NCBI GenBank assembly: GCA_029937975.1
Contig: JAPYOW010000002.1
Span: 1 to 51,080 of the forward strand
Reading direction: 5' to 3'
Origin: Methylococcaceae bacterium
GTDB taxonomy: Bacteria > Pseudomonadota > Gammaproteobacteria > Methylococcales > Methylomonadaceae
DNA length: 51,080 bases
Part shown: positions 1-11,854 of the stretch, one piece after another
Position numbering within the stretch: position 1 is the first letter of the stretch
Layout: every line of letters begins with the position of its first letter
The notes under the pieces: model-generated
Told to the model about the DNA's origin: nothing
What the model saw: only the letters and a program-made list of their open reading frames with translations
Database searches by the model: none
Position numbers and translations under genes: made by a program

Positions 1-302
1 ATGCTGCGGTTTAGACAAGCGATAAATAAGTCGCTCATCTTTTTCCAGCCAACTCAATCGCTCTCCGGCATAAATGACCCTGTAAACAAGTCCGCCCCTA
101 ATAGCCCTTTAAATTGGCAAAGAGTGGAGATGAACGACTACCAAACTTATTTATGCCTGAGTCGTCCACGGAGGGCGTCAGCTCCTGTAAAAAACATTTA
201 ACAACAAGTTTCAAGCAGGCGAAGCAGAGCAGAGCAACCCAGCCTACTCACTGGGGCTGAGTAATTACTGTGCACCCTGTATCCCTCGTAAAAACTAAAA
301 CT

Positions 303-1292
303 TTAAAAAGCCACAATGGCATTACTTTTAAAATTAACCCAAAGCGGGTCGCCTAAGGACACATTCAAATCCTTAAGCGCCTGACGGGTGATTAAAACCT
401 GAAATACCTCACCCGCTGAAACCGTTATTCTTACTGCATTGCCTTCATCTGTAATGGCCAGAACATTGCCCTGAAATTGATTACGCATACTGGATTTTAT
501 CGCTGTAGTGGACAGCACAATTTCATGCGGATCTATAGAAATATGCTGATAATTTTTGTCATTATCCGCTAACAGTATCTGCAGAGCCCCGGTATTAAAT
601 AGCTGCTGCTCACAGACCCCGTAAAACACATTAATTAAGGGGGTTTTAATCGTATGGCCATTAACCAGTGAGATCACATCATCCGCTATCGCCATACCCT
701 GTAGACGGTTATGGGTGCTGAATATCAGTGTTGAATTATACTTTTTGACGTAGGAGCGAATAAAACATTCCAAGGTTTGCTCACTCCGGTAATCAAGATA
801 GCTAAAAGGTTCATCCATTAACAATATATCGGGCTGGGTAATAATCGCTCTGGCCAGTGCCACTTTTTGTAACTCCCCCCCGGATAATGTTTTTGCTTGC
901 TGATCAATCAAGCCTGTAATATGCAATTTATCCAGAGTTGAGCGGATTAATCCCAAACGATCACTTTGCCGTACGCCGTTAAATTTCAAGGTTAAATCAA
1001 GATTATTGTAGACACTGCCTCTTAGCATATACGGTTTTTGCTGAAGTAAAGAAATCCTCTGCCTTAAGCCATGAATGCGTGACTTTGTTACCCTTTCAGA
1101 AAGACAGTGAATTTGTCCCGCCTGTGGTGTGCTCAGAAACGCCAGTAAATTAAGTAAGGTACTTTTACCACAACCATTGGCCCCGATTAAAGCCGTAGTG
1201 GTTCCAGCCTTAATATTTAAAACTGGCAAGCTTAATGCTAATGTTTTACCATAAGCGTACTCAATATCTCTTAATTGATAGGCATATTTCAT
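303..1292 (-). CDS. tupC: ABC transporter ATP-binding protein, tungstate/molybdate type (TupC-like) with C-terminal TOBE-like region
   Basis: Walker A GANGCGKST, signature LSGGELQKVALARA, Walker B ILLMDEP; C-terminal TOBE-like segment; divergent from a TupA-like gene. Confidence 0.8.
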   Translation of the reverse strand: MKYAYQLRDIEYAYGKTLALSLPVLNIKAGTTTALIGANGCGKSTLLNLLAFLSTPQAGQIHCLSERVTKSRIHGLRQRISLLQQKPYMLRGSVYNNLDLTLKFNGVRQSDRLGLIRSTLDKLHITGLIDQQAKTLSGGELQKVALARAIITQPDILLMDEPFSYLDYRSEQTLECFIRSYVKKYNSTLIFSTHNRLQGMAIADDVISLVNGHTIKTPLINVFYGVCEQQLFNTGALQILLADNDKNYQHISIDPHEIVLSTTAIKSSMRNQFQGNVLAITDEGNAVRITVSAGEVFQVLITRQALKDLNVSLGDPLWVNFKSNAIVAF

Positions 1293-1384
1293 CTATGGTT
1301 TCTCATGCTAGGTTACGTTGCTTACACCCTTAATATTCTAATCATTTTTATCTTCCTTTTTTAAAAAACAACACAAAAACCCCA

Positions 1385-2191
1385 ATGCGACTTAATAAGC
1401 TATTATTTACGCTGAGTTTTATTTTTATTTCACTCAACACTCAGGCAGAAAACATTCTCCGTTTAGCCACCACCACTAGTACAGAAAACTCAGGGCTTTT
1501 ATCAGTATTACACCCTATTTTTGAAGAAAGATTTAATTGCCAATTGCATGTGTTGGCAGTAGGCACAGGTAAAGCCTTAAAACTGGCTGAAAATGGTGAC
1601 GTAGATATTGTTTTAGTACATGCCCCCAACGCTGAACTTGCTTTTATTAATGAAGGATTAGGTATTAACCGCACCCCCGTCATGCATAATGACTTTATAC
1701 TGGTGGGACCCCCACAGGACCTAGCACAAGTTAAACAAGCAAAATCCATCATACATGCACTACACAATATAGCCGCAACACAGTCTCAATTCATTTCTAG
1801 AGGGGATGATTCTGGCACACACAAAAAAGAGAACGCCTTATGGCAAACGGCCGACATTAATCCTGTCGGTGTCTGGTATGTTCAATCCGGTCAAGGTATG
1901 GGAGCCGTTTTAAAAATGGCGAATGAAAAACAGGCTTATACCCTGACAGACAGAGGGACCTATCTGGCCTTTCAGAGCAAACTGGATCTGACCATTTTGT
2001 TTGAAAAAGAACCCCCCTTACTTAACCCCTATCACATTATGGTTGTTAATCCTGCAAGACAACCGCATGTAAAATATGAATTGGCCCAACACTATATAGA
2101 CTTTGTCACAGGCAGTGAAGGTCAGAATATTATTGCCTCGTATAAAATGGCCGGACAAACCTTGTTTTATCCAGATGTAATTAAGCAATAA
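1385..2191 (+). CDS. tupA: Tungstate-type ABC transporter substrate-binding protein (TupA-like)
   Basis: Signal peptide followed by LRLATTTSTENSGLL...VLAVGTGKALKLAENGDVDIVLVHAP, typical of TupA-family PBP. Confidence 0.85.
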   Translation: MRLNKLLFTLSFIFISLNTQAENILRLATTTSTENSGLLSVLHPIFEERFNCQLHVLAVGTGKALKLAENGDVDIVLVHAPNAELAFINEGLGINRTPVMHNDFILVGPPQDLAQVKQAKSIIHALHNIAATQSQFISRGDDSGTHKKENALWQTADINPVGVWYVQSGQGMGAVLKMANEKQAYTLTDRGTYLAFQSKLDLTILFEKEPPLLNPYHIMVVNPARQPHVKYELAQHYIDFVTGSEGQNIIASYKMAGQTLFYPDVIKQ

Positions 2192-2346
2192 CAGTGATGT
2201 AAGCACTGGCAGTCGAGCCTGATGTGACAGCTTTCATTGCTATACGGTCATAGCCGCTAAGTGCAAATTAGGGACAGATAAAAGTATAGTAGAACAAAAC
2301 TGATAAGCCGTCGGTTCACGCTGATATGAAGTCCTGCCCGGTCAAT

Positions 2347-2371
2347 TGTAGTCTGGCTATACCAGACTACA
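2347..2371. repeat. Perfect 10-bp inverted repeat (TGTAGTCTGG ctata CCAGACTACA)
   Basis: Read directly; no poly-T tail on either strand. Confidence 0.6.
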
Positions 2372-2721
2372 GGGCTTATATGCCGCAACATGGCCTATTA
2401 ACAGACAGAACAGCAAGGCATATGAAATACCATAATTAAACCCGTGCTACAAATACATCCCAAACTGTGATTTTCGGCATTAACCCCTGCATTCAGTTAA
2501 AAATAATATTTCTTATTTCATGATAATGCAGCTTTCTGCTAAAATGACCCTTTTTTATCCTTTTTAATTCTAAGTCATTTATTTTAATCTTTGGACTTTT
2601 GAAATATTGACACACATCTTGCTTAATTAAAACTTTTTGAGTGTCATTAAACTAAAGTTACATCCTTAAAATAAGCCAATAGAATATTAACTCATTAGAA
2701 CTTTAAAATTCGGAAAACACC

Positions 2722-3045
2722 ATGACTTTTGTCGTTACTGAAAACTGTATTAAGTGTAAATTTACTGACTGCGTTGATGTATGCCCAGTAGACTGCTTCC
2801 ACGAAGGCCCTAACTTTCTGGTAATTGACCCCGATGAATGCATAGATTGTACATTATGTGAGCCAGAATGCCCTGCTGAAGCGATATTTGCTGAAGATGA
2901 ACTCCCTGAGAACCAGGAACATTTTATTGCCTTGAATGCCGAGTTATCGAGCTCATGGCCTGTCATAACCGAAGTGAAAACAGCACCTGAAGATGCAGAT
3001 AGCTGGAATGGCAAAGCAGACAAATTAGAATTATTAGAACGATAA
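2722..3045 (+). CDS. fdxA: 7Fe ferredoxin FdxA
   Basis: [55 protein letters not shown], canonical FdxA cysteine pattern. Confidence 0.95.
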   Translation: MTFVVTENCIKCKFTDCVDVCPVDCFHEGPNFLVIDPDECIDCTLCEPECPAEAIFAEDELPENQEHFIALNAELSSSWPVITEVKTAPEDADSWNGKADKLELLER

Positions 3046-3351
3046 TCTAGACCAGAAGCTTCAGTAATCAGGTGGAAGAACCCTAGCCCTGAAAGCTGAA
3101 GCTTGTCAGACAACTGACAACAAACAACTCCACCATATTGCCCCCTGTTTTATTACTAACCCCACACAGGCCCATAATACTCAGGGCACAATATCTGTAG
3201 CACGTAAGCCCCGCCATCAAACCAAAAATCCACTCATTACTAGGTCTTTAACAGCCTATAATAAGCATCATTAAAATCAGCATGAATTAACCGCAACACA
3301 TAGCATGGGGCTAAGTCCCCCAGAATGCGGTAAATTGCAATGGCTACAAAC

Positions 3352-3380
3352 AAAAAAACCGGCTATTAGCCGGTTTTTTT
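3352..3380. terminator. Bidirectional rho-independent terminator between convergent fdxA and rplQ
   Basis: AAAAAAACCGGCT-ATT-AGCCGGTTTTTTT. Confidence 0.9.
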
Positions 3381-3406
3381 GGTATTCAATAAAGAAAAAT
3401 TAAAAC

Positions 3407-3790
3407 TTAATCTTTATCTGAAACTACAAGTTCAGGTCTGCCAACCAACTCTACGTACGCCATAGGCGCGGCATCGCCTGTTCTGAAGCCACATTTTATG
3501 ATTCTTAAATAACCACCTGAACGCTCTTGATAGCGAGGTCCAAGTTCATTAAATAATTTCGTGACAATATCTCTGTCTCTTAATCTAGCAAAAGCCAAAC
3601 GTCTTTTTGCCACTGAATCTACTTTTGATAAGGTAATTAAAGGCTCAGCGAAACTACGCAATTCCTTGGCTTTTGGCAAAGTCGTTCTAATTAGTTCATG
3701 CTTGAATAGCGATGTAGCCATATTACTAAACATTGCTTTTCGATGACTGCTATTCCGATTAAGTTGTCTACCTGTCTTACGATGTCTCAT
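3407..3790 (-). CDS. rplQ: 50S ribosomal protein L17
   Basis: [29 protein letters not shown]. Confidence 0.98.
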   Translation of the reverse strand: MRHRKTGRQLNRNSSHRKAMFSNMATSLFKHELIRTTLPKAKELRSFAEPLITLSKVDSVAKRRLAFARLRDRDIVTKLFNELGPRYQERSGGYLRIIKCGFRTGDAAPMAYVELVGRPELVVSDKD

Positions 3791-3806
3791 TTAATTAAAC
3801 CTTGTA

Positions 3807-4817
3807 TTAGTGTTCAGTTTGACTTTGGTCAATCAAGTTTTCAGGCGGCCAGTTTTCAAGACGCATACCTAAAGACAAATCCTTTAAAGCCAAAATATCT
3901 TTAATCTCAGTCAATGATTTCTTGCCAAGATTTGGTGTTTTTAACAGCTCAACTTCTGTCCTTTGAATTAAATCACCTATATAGAAAATATTTTCAGCCT
4001 TCAGGCAATTCGCTGAACGCACTGTCAATTCTAAATCATCGACAGGTCTTAACAGCGTAGGATCAAATTCTGGCTCATCAGGAACCGTTTCTTCAACTAT
4101 TTTTTCTTGTACTTTTTCGAAATCAACAAAGACAGAAAGCTGATCATGCAATATGGTGGCGGCCAATTTTACGGTATCTTCTGGATCAACCGTGCCATTT
4201 GTTTCCAATTCAATAATTAATTTATCTAAATTGGTACGCTGGTCCACACGAGTGCTTTCAACCTTATAAGCCACATTATTGATTGGGCTAAATGCAGCAT
4301 CCAACAACAAAACGCCGACTGGAATGTCATCAGCTTTATTTTCTTTCCTGACATTGGCAGGAATATAACCTCGATTGCGTTCAATTCTTAGCTTCATGTT
4401 TAAGATACCGGACTCAGTCATATGCGCTATAACGAGTTCAGGATTTATTATCTCAACATCATGAGTTAATGAAATATCAGCCGCTGTTACTATACCATCG
4501 CCACTCTTGGAAAGTGTGAGTTCAATCTCATCCTTACCATGTAAAATGATCGCAAGTTGCTTCAGGTTAAGTAAAATATCGATAACATCTTCATGGACAC
4601 CATCAATAGTACTAAATTCGTGCTGAACGCCTTCGATTTCAACTTCAGTAACTGCACAACCCGGGATAGATGACAACATTACCCGTCTTAAGGCATTTCC
4701 TAAGGAATGCCCATATCCCCTTTCTAAAGGTTCAATTACAATTCTTGAATGATTAACATTATGACTGACTACTTCAACCAATTTAGGCTTAAGCAGGCCA
4801 GTAATAGTATTCTGCAT
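3807..4817 (-). CDS. rpoA: DNA-directed RNA polymerase subunit alpha
   Basis: [34 protein letters not shown]-terminal alpha-CTD. Confidence 0.98.
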   Translation of the reverse strand: MQNTITGLLKPKLVEVVSHNVNHSRIVIEPLERGYGHSLGNALRRVMLSSIPGCAVTEVEIEGVQHEFSTIDGVHEDVIDILLNLKQLAIILHGKDEIELTLSKSGDGIVTAADISLTHDVEIINPELVIAHMTESGILNMKLRIERNRGYIPANVRKENKADDIPVGVLLLDAAFSPINNVAYKVESTRVDQRTNLDKLIIELETNGTVDPEDTVKLAATILHDQLSVFVDFEKVQEKIVEETVPDEPEFDPTLLRPVDDLELTVRSANCLKAENIFYIGDLIQRTEVELLKTPNLGKKSLTEIKDILALKDLSLGMRLENWPPENLIDQSQTEH

Positions 4818-4837
4818 AGTTATTTCTCGGTATTAAG

Positions 4838-5458
4838 TTATTTCGAATACAGCTCAACGACTAACTGTTCATTCATATCAGCACCTAAATCAGCGCGCTC
4901 AGGAAGAGACTTAAATACACCTGACATGTCTTTCTGACTTACTTCAAGCCATGTAGGAAACCCATACTGGTCTGCAACTGTTAAAGATTCGATGATTCTT
5001 TGTTGTTTCTTAGATTTTTCTCTAATTTTTACTTCATCACCGACGTTAACCTGAAATGAAGGAATGTTAGTAATCTGATCATTCACAACAATTGCTTTAT
5101 GAGAAACTAACTGTCTAGCTTCAGCTCTTGTGCTTGCATATCCCATTCTATAGACAACATTATCCAATCTACATTCTAAAAGATTCAACAAGTTTGAACC
5201 TGTTGCGCCTTTTTTAAGATCTGCTGTTTTATAGTAATTTCTGAACTGCTTTTCTAAGACACCATAAATTCTACGAATTCTTTGTTTTGCTCTTAACTGA
5301 AGTGCATAGTCTGAATCCCTTGTACGTGCGGTTCCGTGCTGCCCTGGTCTTTGTTCCAGTTTACACTTCCCTTCTAGAGACTTGCCTCTACTTTTTAAGA
5401 AAAGATCCGTGCCTTCTCTACGACTTAATTTACAAGTTGGGCCAAGATATCTTGCCAT
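4838..5458 (-). CDS. rpsD: 30S ribosomal protein S4
   Basis: [24 protein letters not shown]4 domain. Confidence 0.98.
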   Translation of the reverse strand: MARYLGPTCKLSRREGTDLFLKSRGKSLEGKCKLEQRPGQHGTARTRDSDYALQLRAKQRIRRIYGVLEKQFRNYYKTADLKKGATGSNLLNLLECRLDNVVYRMGYASTRAEARQLVSHKAIVVNDQITNIPSFQVNVGDEVKIREKSKKQQRIIESLTVADQYGFPTWLEVSQKDMSGVFKSLPERADLGADMNEQLVVELYSK

Positions 5459-5476
5459 TATCTACTCCAGTATTTT

Positions 5477-5863
5477 TTAAACGCGACGTTTTTTGGGTGG
5501 TCGACAGCCATTATGAGGAATAGGCGTTACATCAACAATATTTGTAATTTTAAAGCCTAAGTTATTCAAAGATCTAACGGCCGACTCACGGCCAGGTCCT
5601 GGCCCCTTTATCATTACATCCAGATTTTTCATGCCATATTCTAAAGCAACCGTACCCGCTCTTTCTGCTGCAACCTGTGCTGCAAAAGGCGTACTTTTAC
5701 GTGAGCCTCTGAATCCAGAACCACCGGCTGTAGCCCATGAAAGAGCATTGCCTTTACGGTCACTGATAGTGACGATAGTGTTGTTAAAAGAGGCGTGCAC
5801 ATGTGCGATGCCATCTGCAATTTCTTTTCTTATGCGTTTTTTAGTGCGTTTTTGAGTTGCCAT
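5477..5863 (-). CDS. rpsK: 30S ribosomal protein S11
   Basis: [46 protein letters not shown]. Confidence 0.98.
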   Translation of the reverse strand: MATQKRTKKRIRKEIADGIAHVHASFNNTIVTISDRKGNALSWATAGGSGFRGSRKSTPFAAQVAAERAGTVALEYGMKNLDVMIKGPGPGRESAVRSLNNLGFKITNIVDVTPIPHNGCRPPKKRRV

Positions 5864-5886
5864 TTTTAGCCTTTAGGGGAAGTATC

Positions 5887-6243
5887 TTATTTTCTTATCG
5901 GTTTGCGAGGCCCTTTACGGGTGCGCGCATTTGTTCGTGTACGCTGTCCCCTTAAAGGCAGACCTCTACGATGTCTGATACCTCGGTAACAACCCAAGTC
6001 CATCAATCTTTTAATATTCATCGATACTTCACGACGAAGATCACCTTCAACAGTCAATGCTGAAACCACTTTACGAATGGATTCAAGTTGCTCTTCTGAA
6101 AGATCTTTGATTTTGACCGTAGGGTCAATTTCTACTTGCTGACAAATTTCTTGTGCCGTTTGACGGCCTACACCAAAAATTGCTGTTAACGCTATTTCAG
6201 TGTGCTTATGTTCTGCTACATTAATTCCGGCAATACGTGCCAT
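5887..6243 (-). CDS. rpsM: 30S ribosomal protein S13
   Basis: [26 protein letters not shown]. Confidence 0.98.
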   Translation of the reverse strand: MARIAGINVAEHKHTEIALTAIFGVGRQTAQEICQQVEIDPTVKIKDLSEEQLESIRKVVSALTVEGDLRREVSMNIKRLMDLGCYRGIRHRRGLPLRGQRTRTNARTRKGPRKPIRK

Positions 6244-6319
6244 CTAGATACTCCTACCACAGTATTCCAAAGTTAAGCGCGCAATTATAGCATTATAAGC
6301 CACCCTGCGCAATAAATAG

Positions 6320-6433
6320 TTACCCTTGACGTTGTTTATGCCTGCCATCTTTACAAATAACACGTATAACTCCATTTCTTTTAATTACTTTGCAATTTCT
6401 ACAAATTTTCTTTACAGATGCGCGAACTTTCAC
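6320..6433 (-). CDS. rpmJ: 50S ribosomal protein L36 (37 aa, GTG start)
   Basis: Not in the ORF track. Hand translation of the minus strand from [42 protein letters not shown]-like AGAGGT just upstream; expected position between secY and rpsM. Confidence 0.97.
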   Translation of the reverse strand: MKVRASVKKICRNCKVIKRNGVIRVICKDGRHKQRQG

Positions 6434-6454
6434 GTCGTACCTCTTTTCTTTAAG

Positions 6455-7777
6455 TTATTTTTTTAAATTAGCCTTTTTCATCAGACCATCATATTGCTGT
6501 GACATCATATGGGTTTGCAGTTGAGATATAAAATCCATCACCACAACAACGATGATTAACAACGATGTGCCGCCAAAATAGAAAGGAACATTCCAATATA
6601 CAATCAAGAATTCCGGCAATAAACACACCAAGGTTATATAAAATGCACCAACTAATGTTAGACGAGTCATCACTTTATCAATATAAGCCGATGTTTGAAC
6701 ACCTGGCCTGATACCCGGAAGGAATGCACCTGACTTTTTCAGGTTATCCGCTGTATCTTTTGAATTGAAAACTAATGCAGTATAAAAGAAACAGAAAAAT
6801 ACAATCGCCGTGGCATAAAACAGCACGTAAATTGGTTGCCCAGGGGACAACATAGTTGATACGTCCTGCAACCAGCCAAAGCCTTCGTTGCTACTGAACC
6901 ATCCAGCAATAGTAGATGGAAACAGAATAATACTTGATGCAAAAATAGGAGGAATTACACCCGCCATATTTAATTTTAATGGCAAAAAACTACTTTGCCC
7001 GGCCATCGTTTTACGACCTTGTTGTCGCTTAGGGTAATTGATGATAACTCTACGTTGTCCTCTTTCAACAAAGACAACTAAGGCCGTTACAGCAATTGCG
7101 ACTAAAAACAACAGTACGATAAATGCACCATTCATTTCACCGGTTCTGGCCAACTCCAATGTACCACCAATGGCAGAAGGAAGACCGGATACAATACCTG
7201 CAAAAATAATTAATGAAATACCATTACCAATGCCACGCTCTGTCACCTGCTCACCCAACCACATCAGAAAGATGGTTCCAGTCACCAGTGTTATAGCAGT
7301 AATTACCACAAAACTCGTACCCGGGTTAACAACTACACCCAAGCCTCCAGCAGTCTGGTTTTGCAAAGCCATAGATATACCAATTGCCTGAAAAGTAGCC
7401 AGAATCACTGTACCGTAACGGGTATATTGTGAAATCTTTCTACGTCCAGCTTCGCCTTCTTTTTTCATTTGCTCCATGGCAGGAATAACTACCGTGGTTA
7501 ACTGCATAATGATAGAAGCCGAAATATACGGCATAATTCCAAGTGCAAATAAACTCAAACGCATTAACGCTCCACCTGAAAACATGTTAAACATATCCAG
7601 GATTGTGCCACTTTGTTGTTCAAACATGATGGCTAATGCTTTGGGGTCTATCCCTGGTACGGGTATATGCGCACCAACTCTATAGACAAAAAATGCACCC
7701 AATACAAAAAATAATCTTGATCTTAACTCTGAATAAGAGTCCATTTTACTTGCCATTTCGGCTCTTGAAGTACTCAC
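6455..7777 (-). CDS. secY: Preprotein translocase subunit SecY
   Basis: [27 protein letters not shown]; position in spc operon. Confidence 0.98.
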   Translation of the reverse strand: MSTSRAEMASKMDSYSELRSRLFFVLGAFFVYRVGAHIPVPGIDPKALAIMFEQQSGTILDMFNMFSGGALMRLSLFALGIMPYISASIIMQLTTVVIPAMEQMKKEGEAGRRKISQYTRYGTVILATFQAIGISMALQNQTAGGLGVVVNPGTSFVVITAITLVTGTIFLMWLGEQVTERGIGNGISLIIFAGIVSGLPSAIGGTLELARTGEMNGAFIVLLFLVAIAVTALVVFVERGQRRVIINYPKRQQGRKTMAGQSSFLPLKLNMAGVIPPIFASSIILFPSTIAGWFSSNEGFGWLQDVSTMLSPGQPIYVLFYATAIVFFCFFYTALVFNSKDTADNLKKSGAFLPGIRPGVQTSAYIDKVMTRLTLVGAFYITLVCLLPEFLIVYWNVPFYFGGTSLLIIVVVVMDFISQLQTHMMSQQYDGLMKKANLKK

Positions 7778-8212
7778 TTACACCTCTACTTTGCCGCCAG
7801 CAGCCTCGATTGATGTTTTAGCTCCTGCAGTGACATTTAATCCTTTAACGGTTATTGCCTTGCTGATCTCTCCAGACTTGATAATTTTGACTTTCTTAGT
7901 AAATGCTGGCACTAAGTTAGACGCAACTAAAGACGATAAATCGACTAGCTCTGAATCTAGAGATCCCACTTCGTATAAAGTGACTTCAGCAGAATATTTT
8001 TTAACACGGGAAGTAAAACCCAGTTTTGGCAATCGACGTTGTAAAGGCATCTGACCACCTTCAAAACCTACTTTAGTAGAACCACCACTGCGTGATTTCT
8101 GGCCTTTATGACCTCTTCCGCATGTTTTACCTAAAGTTGATCCAATTCCTCGACCCACTCTTTTTCTCTTTGCGCGAGAGCCATAAGCGGACTGTATAGT
8201 ATTTAAATACAT
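7778..8212 (-). CDS. rplO: 50S ribosomal protein L15
   Basis: [30 protein letters not shown]. Confidence 0.98.
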   Translation of the reverse strand: MYLNTIQSAYGSRAKRKRVGRGIGSTLGKTCGRGHKGQKSRSGGSTKVGFEGGQMPLQRRLPKLGFTSRVKKYSAEVTLYEVGSLDSELVDLSSLVASNLVPAFTKKVKIIKSGEISKAITVKGLNVTAGAKTSIEAAGGKVEV

Positions 8213-8397
8213 TAGACTTCCTTAACCGTCAGCATATAAGAAACTTTATTGATCATGCCTCTGTTTTCTGGCGTGTCAATTACCTCAACGGTTTGACGTA
8301 TTTTACGCAAACCTAAACCTTGCAAGCATGCCTGGTGGCTTTTCAAGCGACCAATCTTGCTTTTTATCATTGTTACACTAAGTTTTTTATCAGCCAT
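8212..8397 (-). CDS. rpmD: 50S ribosomal protein L30
   Basis: [32 protein letters not shown]. Confidence 0.97.
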   Translation of the reverse strand: MADKKLSVTMIKSKIGRLKSHQACLQGLGLRKIRQTVEVIDTPENRGMINKVSYMLTVKEV

Positions 8398-8400
8398 GAT

Positions 8401-8913
8401 TTATCCTGTAATTTGATCAACAGTTAAACCGCGTTTAGCCGCAATCTGTTTAGCATTTTGCATTTCAGTCAAGCCTTTAATAGTTGCCCTAACCACATTA
8501 ATTGGGTTATTGGTTCCTATACATTTTGCTAATACATTATGAACGCCAACAACTTCAAAGACTGCACGCATCGCGCCACCCGCGATAACGCCGGTACCTT
8601 CTGAGGCAGGTTGCATGTAAACTTTAGCAGCGCCGATTTCACCGGTCACAGTGTATTGTAAAGTGCCGTCTTTTAACTCCACTTTACGCATATTTTTTCT
8701 AGCTTGCTCTAACGACTTTTGAATAGCAATAGGAACTTCCCTTGCTTTACTGACGCCATAGCCAACACGACCTTGTCCATCACCAACAACAGTTAAAGCG
8801 GCAAATCCAAAAACTCGACCACCTTTTACTACTTTAGCAACACGTCGTACTGATACTAATTTTTCCTGCAAACCATCTGCACTTGCTTGACCATGAGGTC
8901 CTGATGTAGCCAT
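8401..8913 (-). CDS. rpsE: 30S ribosomal protein S5
   Basis: [39 protein letters not shown]. Confidence 0.98.
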   Translation of the reverse strand: MATSGPHGQASADGLQEKLVSVRRVAKVVKGGRVFGFAALTVVGDGQGRVGYGVSKAREVPIAIQKSLEQARKNMRKVELKDGTLQYTVTGEIGAAKVYMQPASEGTGVIAGGAMRAVFEVVGVHNVLAKCIGTNNPINVVRATIKGLTEMQNAKQIAAKRGLTVDQITG

Positions 8914-8922
8914 ATTATTCTC

Positions 8923-9276
8923 CTAGAACTTCAAACCAGCTTCACGTGCTGCATCAGCTAACGCCTTCACACGACCATGATATTTAAAACCTGAACGATC
9001 AAAAGCAACCTGGCTCACACCAGCTTCTAATGCTCTTTTTGCAATGGCACTGCCTACTGCAACAGCAGCTTCAGCATTACCAGTACCTTTCAAAGTTGAT
9101 TTAATATCGGCTTCTACAGTAGAAGCACTAGCAACCGTTGCAGTACCATCAGCATTCATTACTTGCGCGTATATATGCTGCGAAGTTCTGTGAACAGTGA
9201 GTCTATTTACACCTAATTGCTGGATTTTACAGCGTTGCCTTAGGGCCCGTTTTAATCGAGATGCCTTCTTATCCAT
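8923..9276 (-). CDS. rplR: 50S ribosomal protein L18
   Basis: L18 family C-terminus [28 protein letters not shown]. Confidence 0.98.
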   Translation of the reverse strand: MDKKASRLKRALRQRCKIQQLGVNRLTVHRTSQHIYAQVMNADGTATVASASTVEADIKSTLKGTGNAEAAVAVGSAIAKRALEAGVSQVAFDRSGFKYHGRVKALADAAREAGLKF

Positions 9277-9285
9277 TATCTTAAC

Positions 9286-9819
9286 CTACTTCTTCTTCGC
9301 TGCTTTTCTAACAACATACTCATCGGTATATCTAACACCTTTACCTTTATAAGGCTCTGGTGGACGATAAGCTCTAATTTCTGATGCTACTTGCCCTACT
9401 TGTTGTTTATCTGATCCTTTAATCAGTAATTCTGTCTGGCTGTTAGCCACAACAGTAATACCTGCTGGAACCTGATACTCAATAGGATTAGAAAATCCGA
9501 GAGCCATGGTTAGTAAATTACCTTTGACCTGGGCTCTGTAACCCACACCAACCAAGGTTAATTTCTTCTCAAAACCTTTGGATACGCCAGTAATCATGTT
9601 ACTAATGGATGCCCTTGCTGTTCCAGCCTGAGCACCTGCCTTTTTAGCAGTCTCATTCCACGTAACAGTAATGATATTATCATTAATTTCCACACTCACA
9701 TCGGCATGGATATTATACGATAACTCACCGCCACTGCCTTTGACAGTCAGACTATTACCATTGATTTTCACATCGACACCAGACGGTATCTGCACAGGCT
9801 GTTTCGCTACTCTTGACAT
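9286..9819 (-). CDS. rplF: 50S ribosomal protein L6
   Basis: MSRVAKQPVQIPSGVDV...PEPYKGKGVRYTDEYVVRKAAKKK. Confidence 0.98.
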   Translation of the reverse strand: MSRVAKQPVQIPSGVDVKINGNSLTVKGSGGELSYNIHADVSVEINDNIITVTWNETAKKAGAQAGTARASISNMITGVSKGFEKKLTLVGVGYRAQVKGNLLTMALGFSNPIEYQVPAGITVVANSQTELLIKGSDKQQVGQVASEIRAYRPPEPYKGKGVRYTDEYVVRKAAKKK

Positions 9820-9831
9820 TACTTAAGCTCC

Positions 9832-10227
9832 TTAACAAACAGTGCAAATAACTTCGCCGCCATGCCCAATTGCACGTGCTGCACGATCTGTCATTACACC
9901 ATTAGAAGTTGAAACAATAGCGATGCCTAACCCAGCAAGAACTTTAGGAAGCTCATCTTTAGATTTGTATATTCTAAGCCCAGGGCGACTGACCCTTTTG
10001 ACTCTTTCAATTACAGGCACACCCTTATAATACTTTAATTCAATAGTCATCTCACAATGACTACCGGTAGTTTCTGTTTTAAAGCCAGAGATATAACCTT
10101 CTGATTTTAAAACATTTGCGATTGCTACTTTCATCTTTGATGAAGGTAATTTTACACTTTTTTTCCCTGCAGATAGACCATTACGAATCCTGGTCAACAT
10201 ATCTGCAATTGGATCACTCATACTCAT
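9832..10227 (-). CDS. rpsH: 30S ribosomal protein S8
   Basis: [17 protein letters not shown]...[27 protein letters not shown]. Confidence 0.98.
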   Translation of the reverse strand: MSMSDPIADMLTRIRNGLSAGKKSVKLPSSKMKVAIANVLKSEGYISGFKTETTGSHCEMTIELKYYKGVPVIERVKRVSRPGLRIYKSKDELPKVLAGLGIAIVSTSNGVMTDRAARAIGHGGEVICTVC

Positions 10228-10257
10228 TTTATACTCTCCAAAAACCTGTTAACCCTA

Positions 10258-10563
10258 TTACCAGCTTGCTTTAGACAAACCAGGAACATCGCCACGCATG
10301 GTGGCCTCTCTGAGTTTATTACGACCCAGTCCAAATTTACGGTAAAACCCATGTGGGCGACCGGTAATCTGACAACGATTTCTGCCTCTTGAGGGGCTAG
10401 AGTCACGTGGTAGTTTTTGCAGTTTGATCTGAGCTAATTCCTGATCTTCAAATGAAGTACTAGGATCTCTAATAATGTCTTTTAGAGCCTGCCTTTTCAC
10501 TTCGAATTTTGCGACTAATTTTTTGCGCTTGTCTTCTCGCGCAATCATAGATTTTTTAGCCAT
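10258..10563 (-). CDS. rpsN: 30S ribosomal protein S14
   Basis: [40 protein letters not shown]. Confidence 0.98.
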   Translation of the reverse strand: MAKKSMIAREDKRKKLVAKFEVKRQALKDIIRDPSTSFEDQELAQIKLQKLPRDSSPSRGRNRCQITGRPHGFYRKFGLGRNKLREATMRGDVPGLSKASW

Positions 10564-10574
10564 TGTTACGCCCT

Positions 10575-11120
10575 TTAGTTCTTAAATGGAAAATTGAAAA
10601 GCTTCAACAATGCCAAACCTTCTTCATTGGTTCCAGCAGTTGTTGTAATAGAAATATCCATACCGCGAATGGTGTCGATCTTGTCATAATCAATCTCCGG
10701 AAAGATGATTTGCTCTGTTACACCCATTGAATAATTTCCACGACCATCAAAGCTTTTAGGACTCATTCCTCGGAAATCTCGAATCCGAGGAATTGCAATA
10801 CTAATCAAGCGGTCTAAAAACTCGTACATTTTATCATTACGCAATGTGACTTTACAGCCAATCGCCATGTCGTCTCGAATTTTAAAACCAGCAATTGATT
10901 TTCTTGACAGAGTTACTATCGGTTTCTGACCTGCAATTTTTTCCATGTCAGAAACAGCTGCTTGCATGACCTTTTTGTCAGCAACAGCAGCGCCCACACC
11001 CATGTTCAGTGTAATTTTTGTCACCTTAGGAATTTCCATTGATGACTTATAGCTAAACTGCTCTTTTAAAGCAGGTGCTATTTTTTCTTTATATTTGGTT
11101 TCTAATCTAGTCATGATCAT
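10575..11120 (-). CDS. rplE: 50S ribosomal protein L5
   Basis: L5 family: [16 protein letters not shown]...[21 protein letters not shown]-type core (here [21 protein letters not shown]). Confidence 0.98.
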   Translation of the reverse strand: MIMTRLETKYKEKIAPALKEQFSYKSSMEIPKVTKITLNMGVGAAVADKKVMQAAVSDMEKIAGQKPIVTLSRKSIAGFKIRDDMAIGCKVTLRNDKMYEFLDRLISIAIPRIRDFRGMSPKSFDGRGNYSMGVTEQIIFPEIDYDKIDTIRGMDISITTTAGTNEEGLALLKLFNFPFKN

Positions 11121-11127
11121 CTATTCC

Positions 11128-11442
11128 CTATGCATCCACGACTTCATTAGTCGATTTAAAGTACCTGACTTTTTTACCATCGTCTAAAACCTTAAAACCC
11201 ACTCGATCGGCTTTTTTCGTTTCAGGATTATACAAGCCCACATTGGAAATATCAATCGGCATATCTTGTTCTATGATACCGCCTTGAATACCAGCATTTG
11301 GATTGCCTTTCTGATGTTTTTTGGCACGGTTAATTCCTTCAACCAGCAACCTATTACCCACTTTTTTTAGAATTTTACCTTGCTTGCCTTTGTCTTTACC
11401 AGACAGCACGATAATTTCATCACCTTGTTTTAATTTTTGCAT
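11128..11442 (-). CDS. rplX: 50S ribosomal protein L24
   Basis: KOW motif [22 protein letters not shown]. Confidence 0.98.
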   Translation of the reverse strand: MQKLKQGDEIIVLSGKDKGKQGKILKKVGNRLLVEGINRAKKHQKGNPNAGIQGGIIEQDMPIDISNVGLYNPETKKADRVGFKVLDDGKKVRYFKSTNEVVDA

Positions 11443-11452
11443 CTGTTCACTC

Positions 11453-11821
11453 CTATAATACTTCGGGAGCCAATGATATAATTTTCATATATTTATCACC
11501 CCTTAATTCACGTGTTACAGGTCCAAAAATACGTGTCCCAATGGGTTGTAAATTGGCATTTAAAATGACTGCGGCATTGCCATCAAAACGTATGACAGAG
11601 CCATCTGCTCTGCGTACACCTTTACGTGTTCGTACTACTAACGCATTATAAACCTCACCTTTTTTTACTTTTCCGCGAGGTATTGCGTCTTTAATACTGA
11701 CTTTTATAATATCACCGATACCGGCGTATCGCCTATGCGAGCCACCTAATACTTTGATACACATGACCCTTTTTGCGCCGCTATTATCAGCGATATCAAG
11801 GCTAGTTTGCATCTGAATCAT
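11453..11821 (-). CDS. rplN: 50S ribosomal protein L14
   Basis: [28 protein letters not shown]. Confidence 0.98.
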   Translation of the reverse strand: MIQMQTSLDIADNSGAKRVMCIKVLGGSHRRYAGIGDIIKVSIKDAIPRGKVKKGEVYNALVVRTRKGVRRADGSVIRFDGNAAVILNANLQPIGTRIFGPVTRELRGDKYMKIISLAPEVL

Positions 11822-11854
11822 TGTTAAATCCCAAGAATATAATTAATTAATTGT

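Noticed and set aside
1-201. 66-aa ORF at the left edge
   Set aside because: No recognisable domain; contains short inverted repeats (GGCATAAA/TTTATGCC, ACGACT/AGTCGT) suggesting intergenic DNA. Considered a Moco/W-cofactor riboswitch because of neighbouring tup genes but could not match the conserved core or orientation.
7038-7391. Plus-strand ORFs opposite secY, rpoB, rpoC, fusA, tuf, rplL etc.
   Set aside because: Antisense shadow ORFs of highly conserved genes with low-complexity S/T/P-rich translations.
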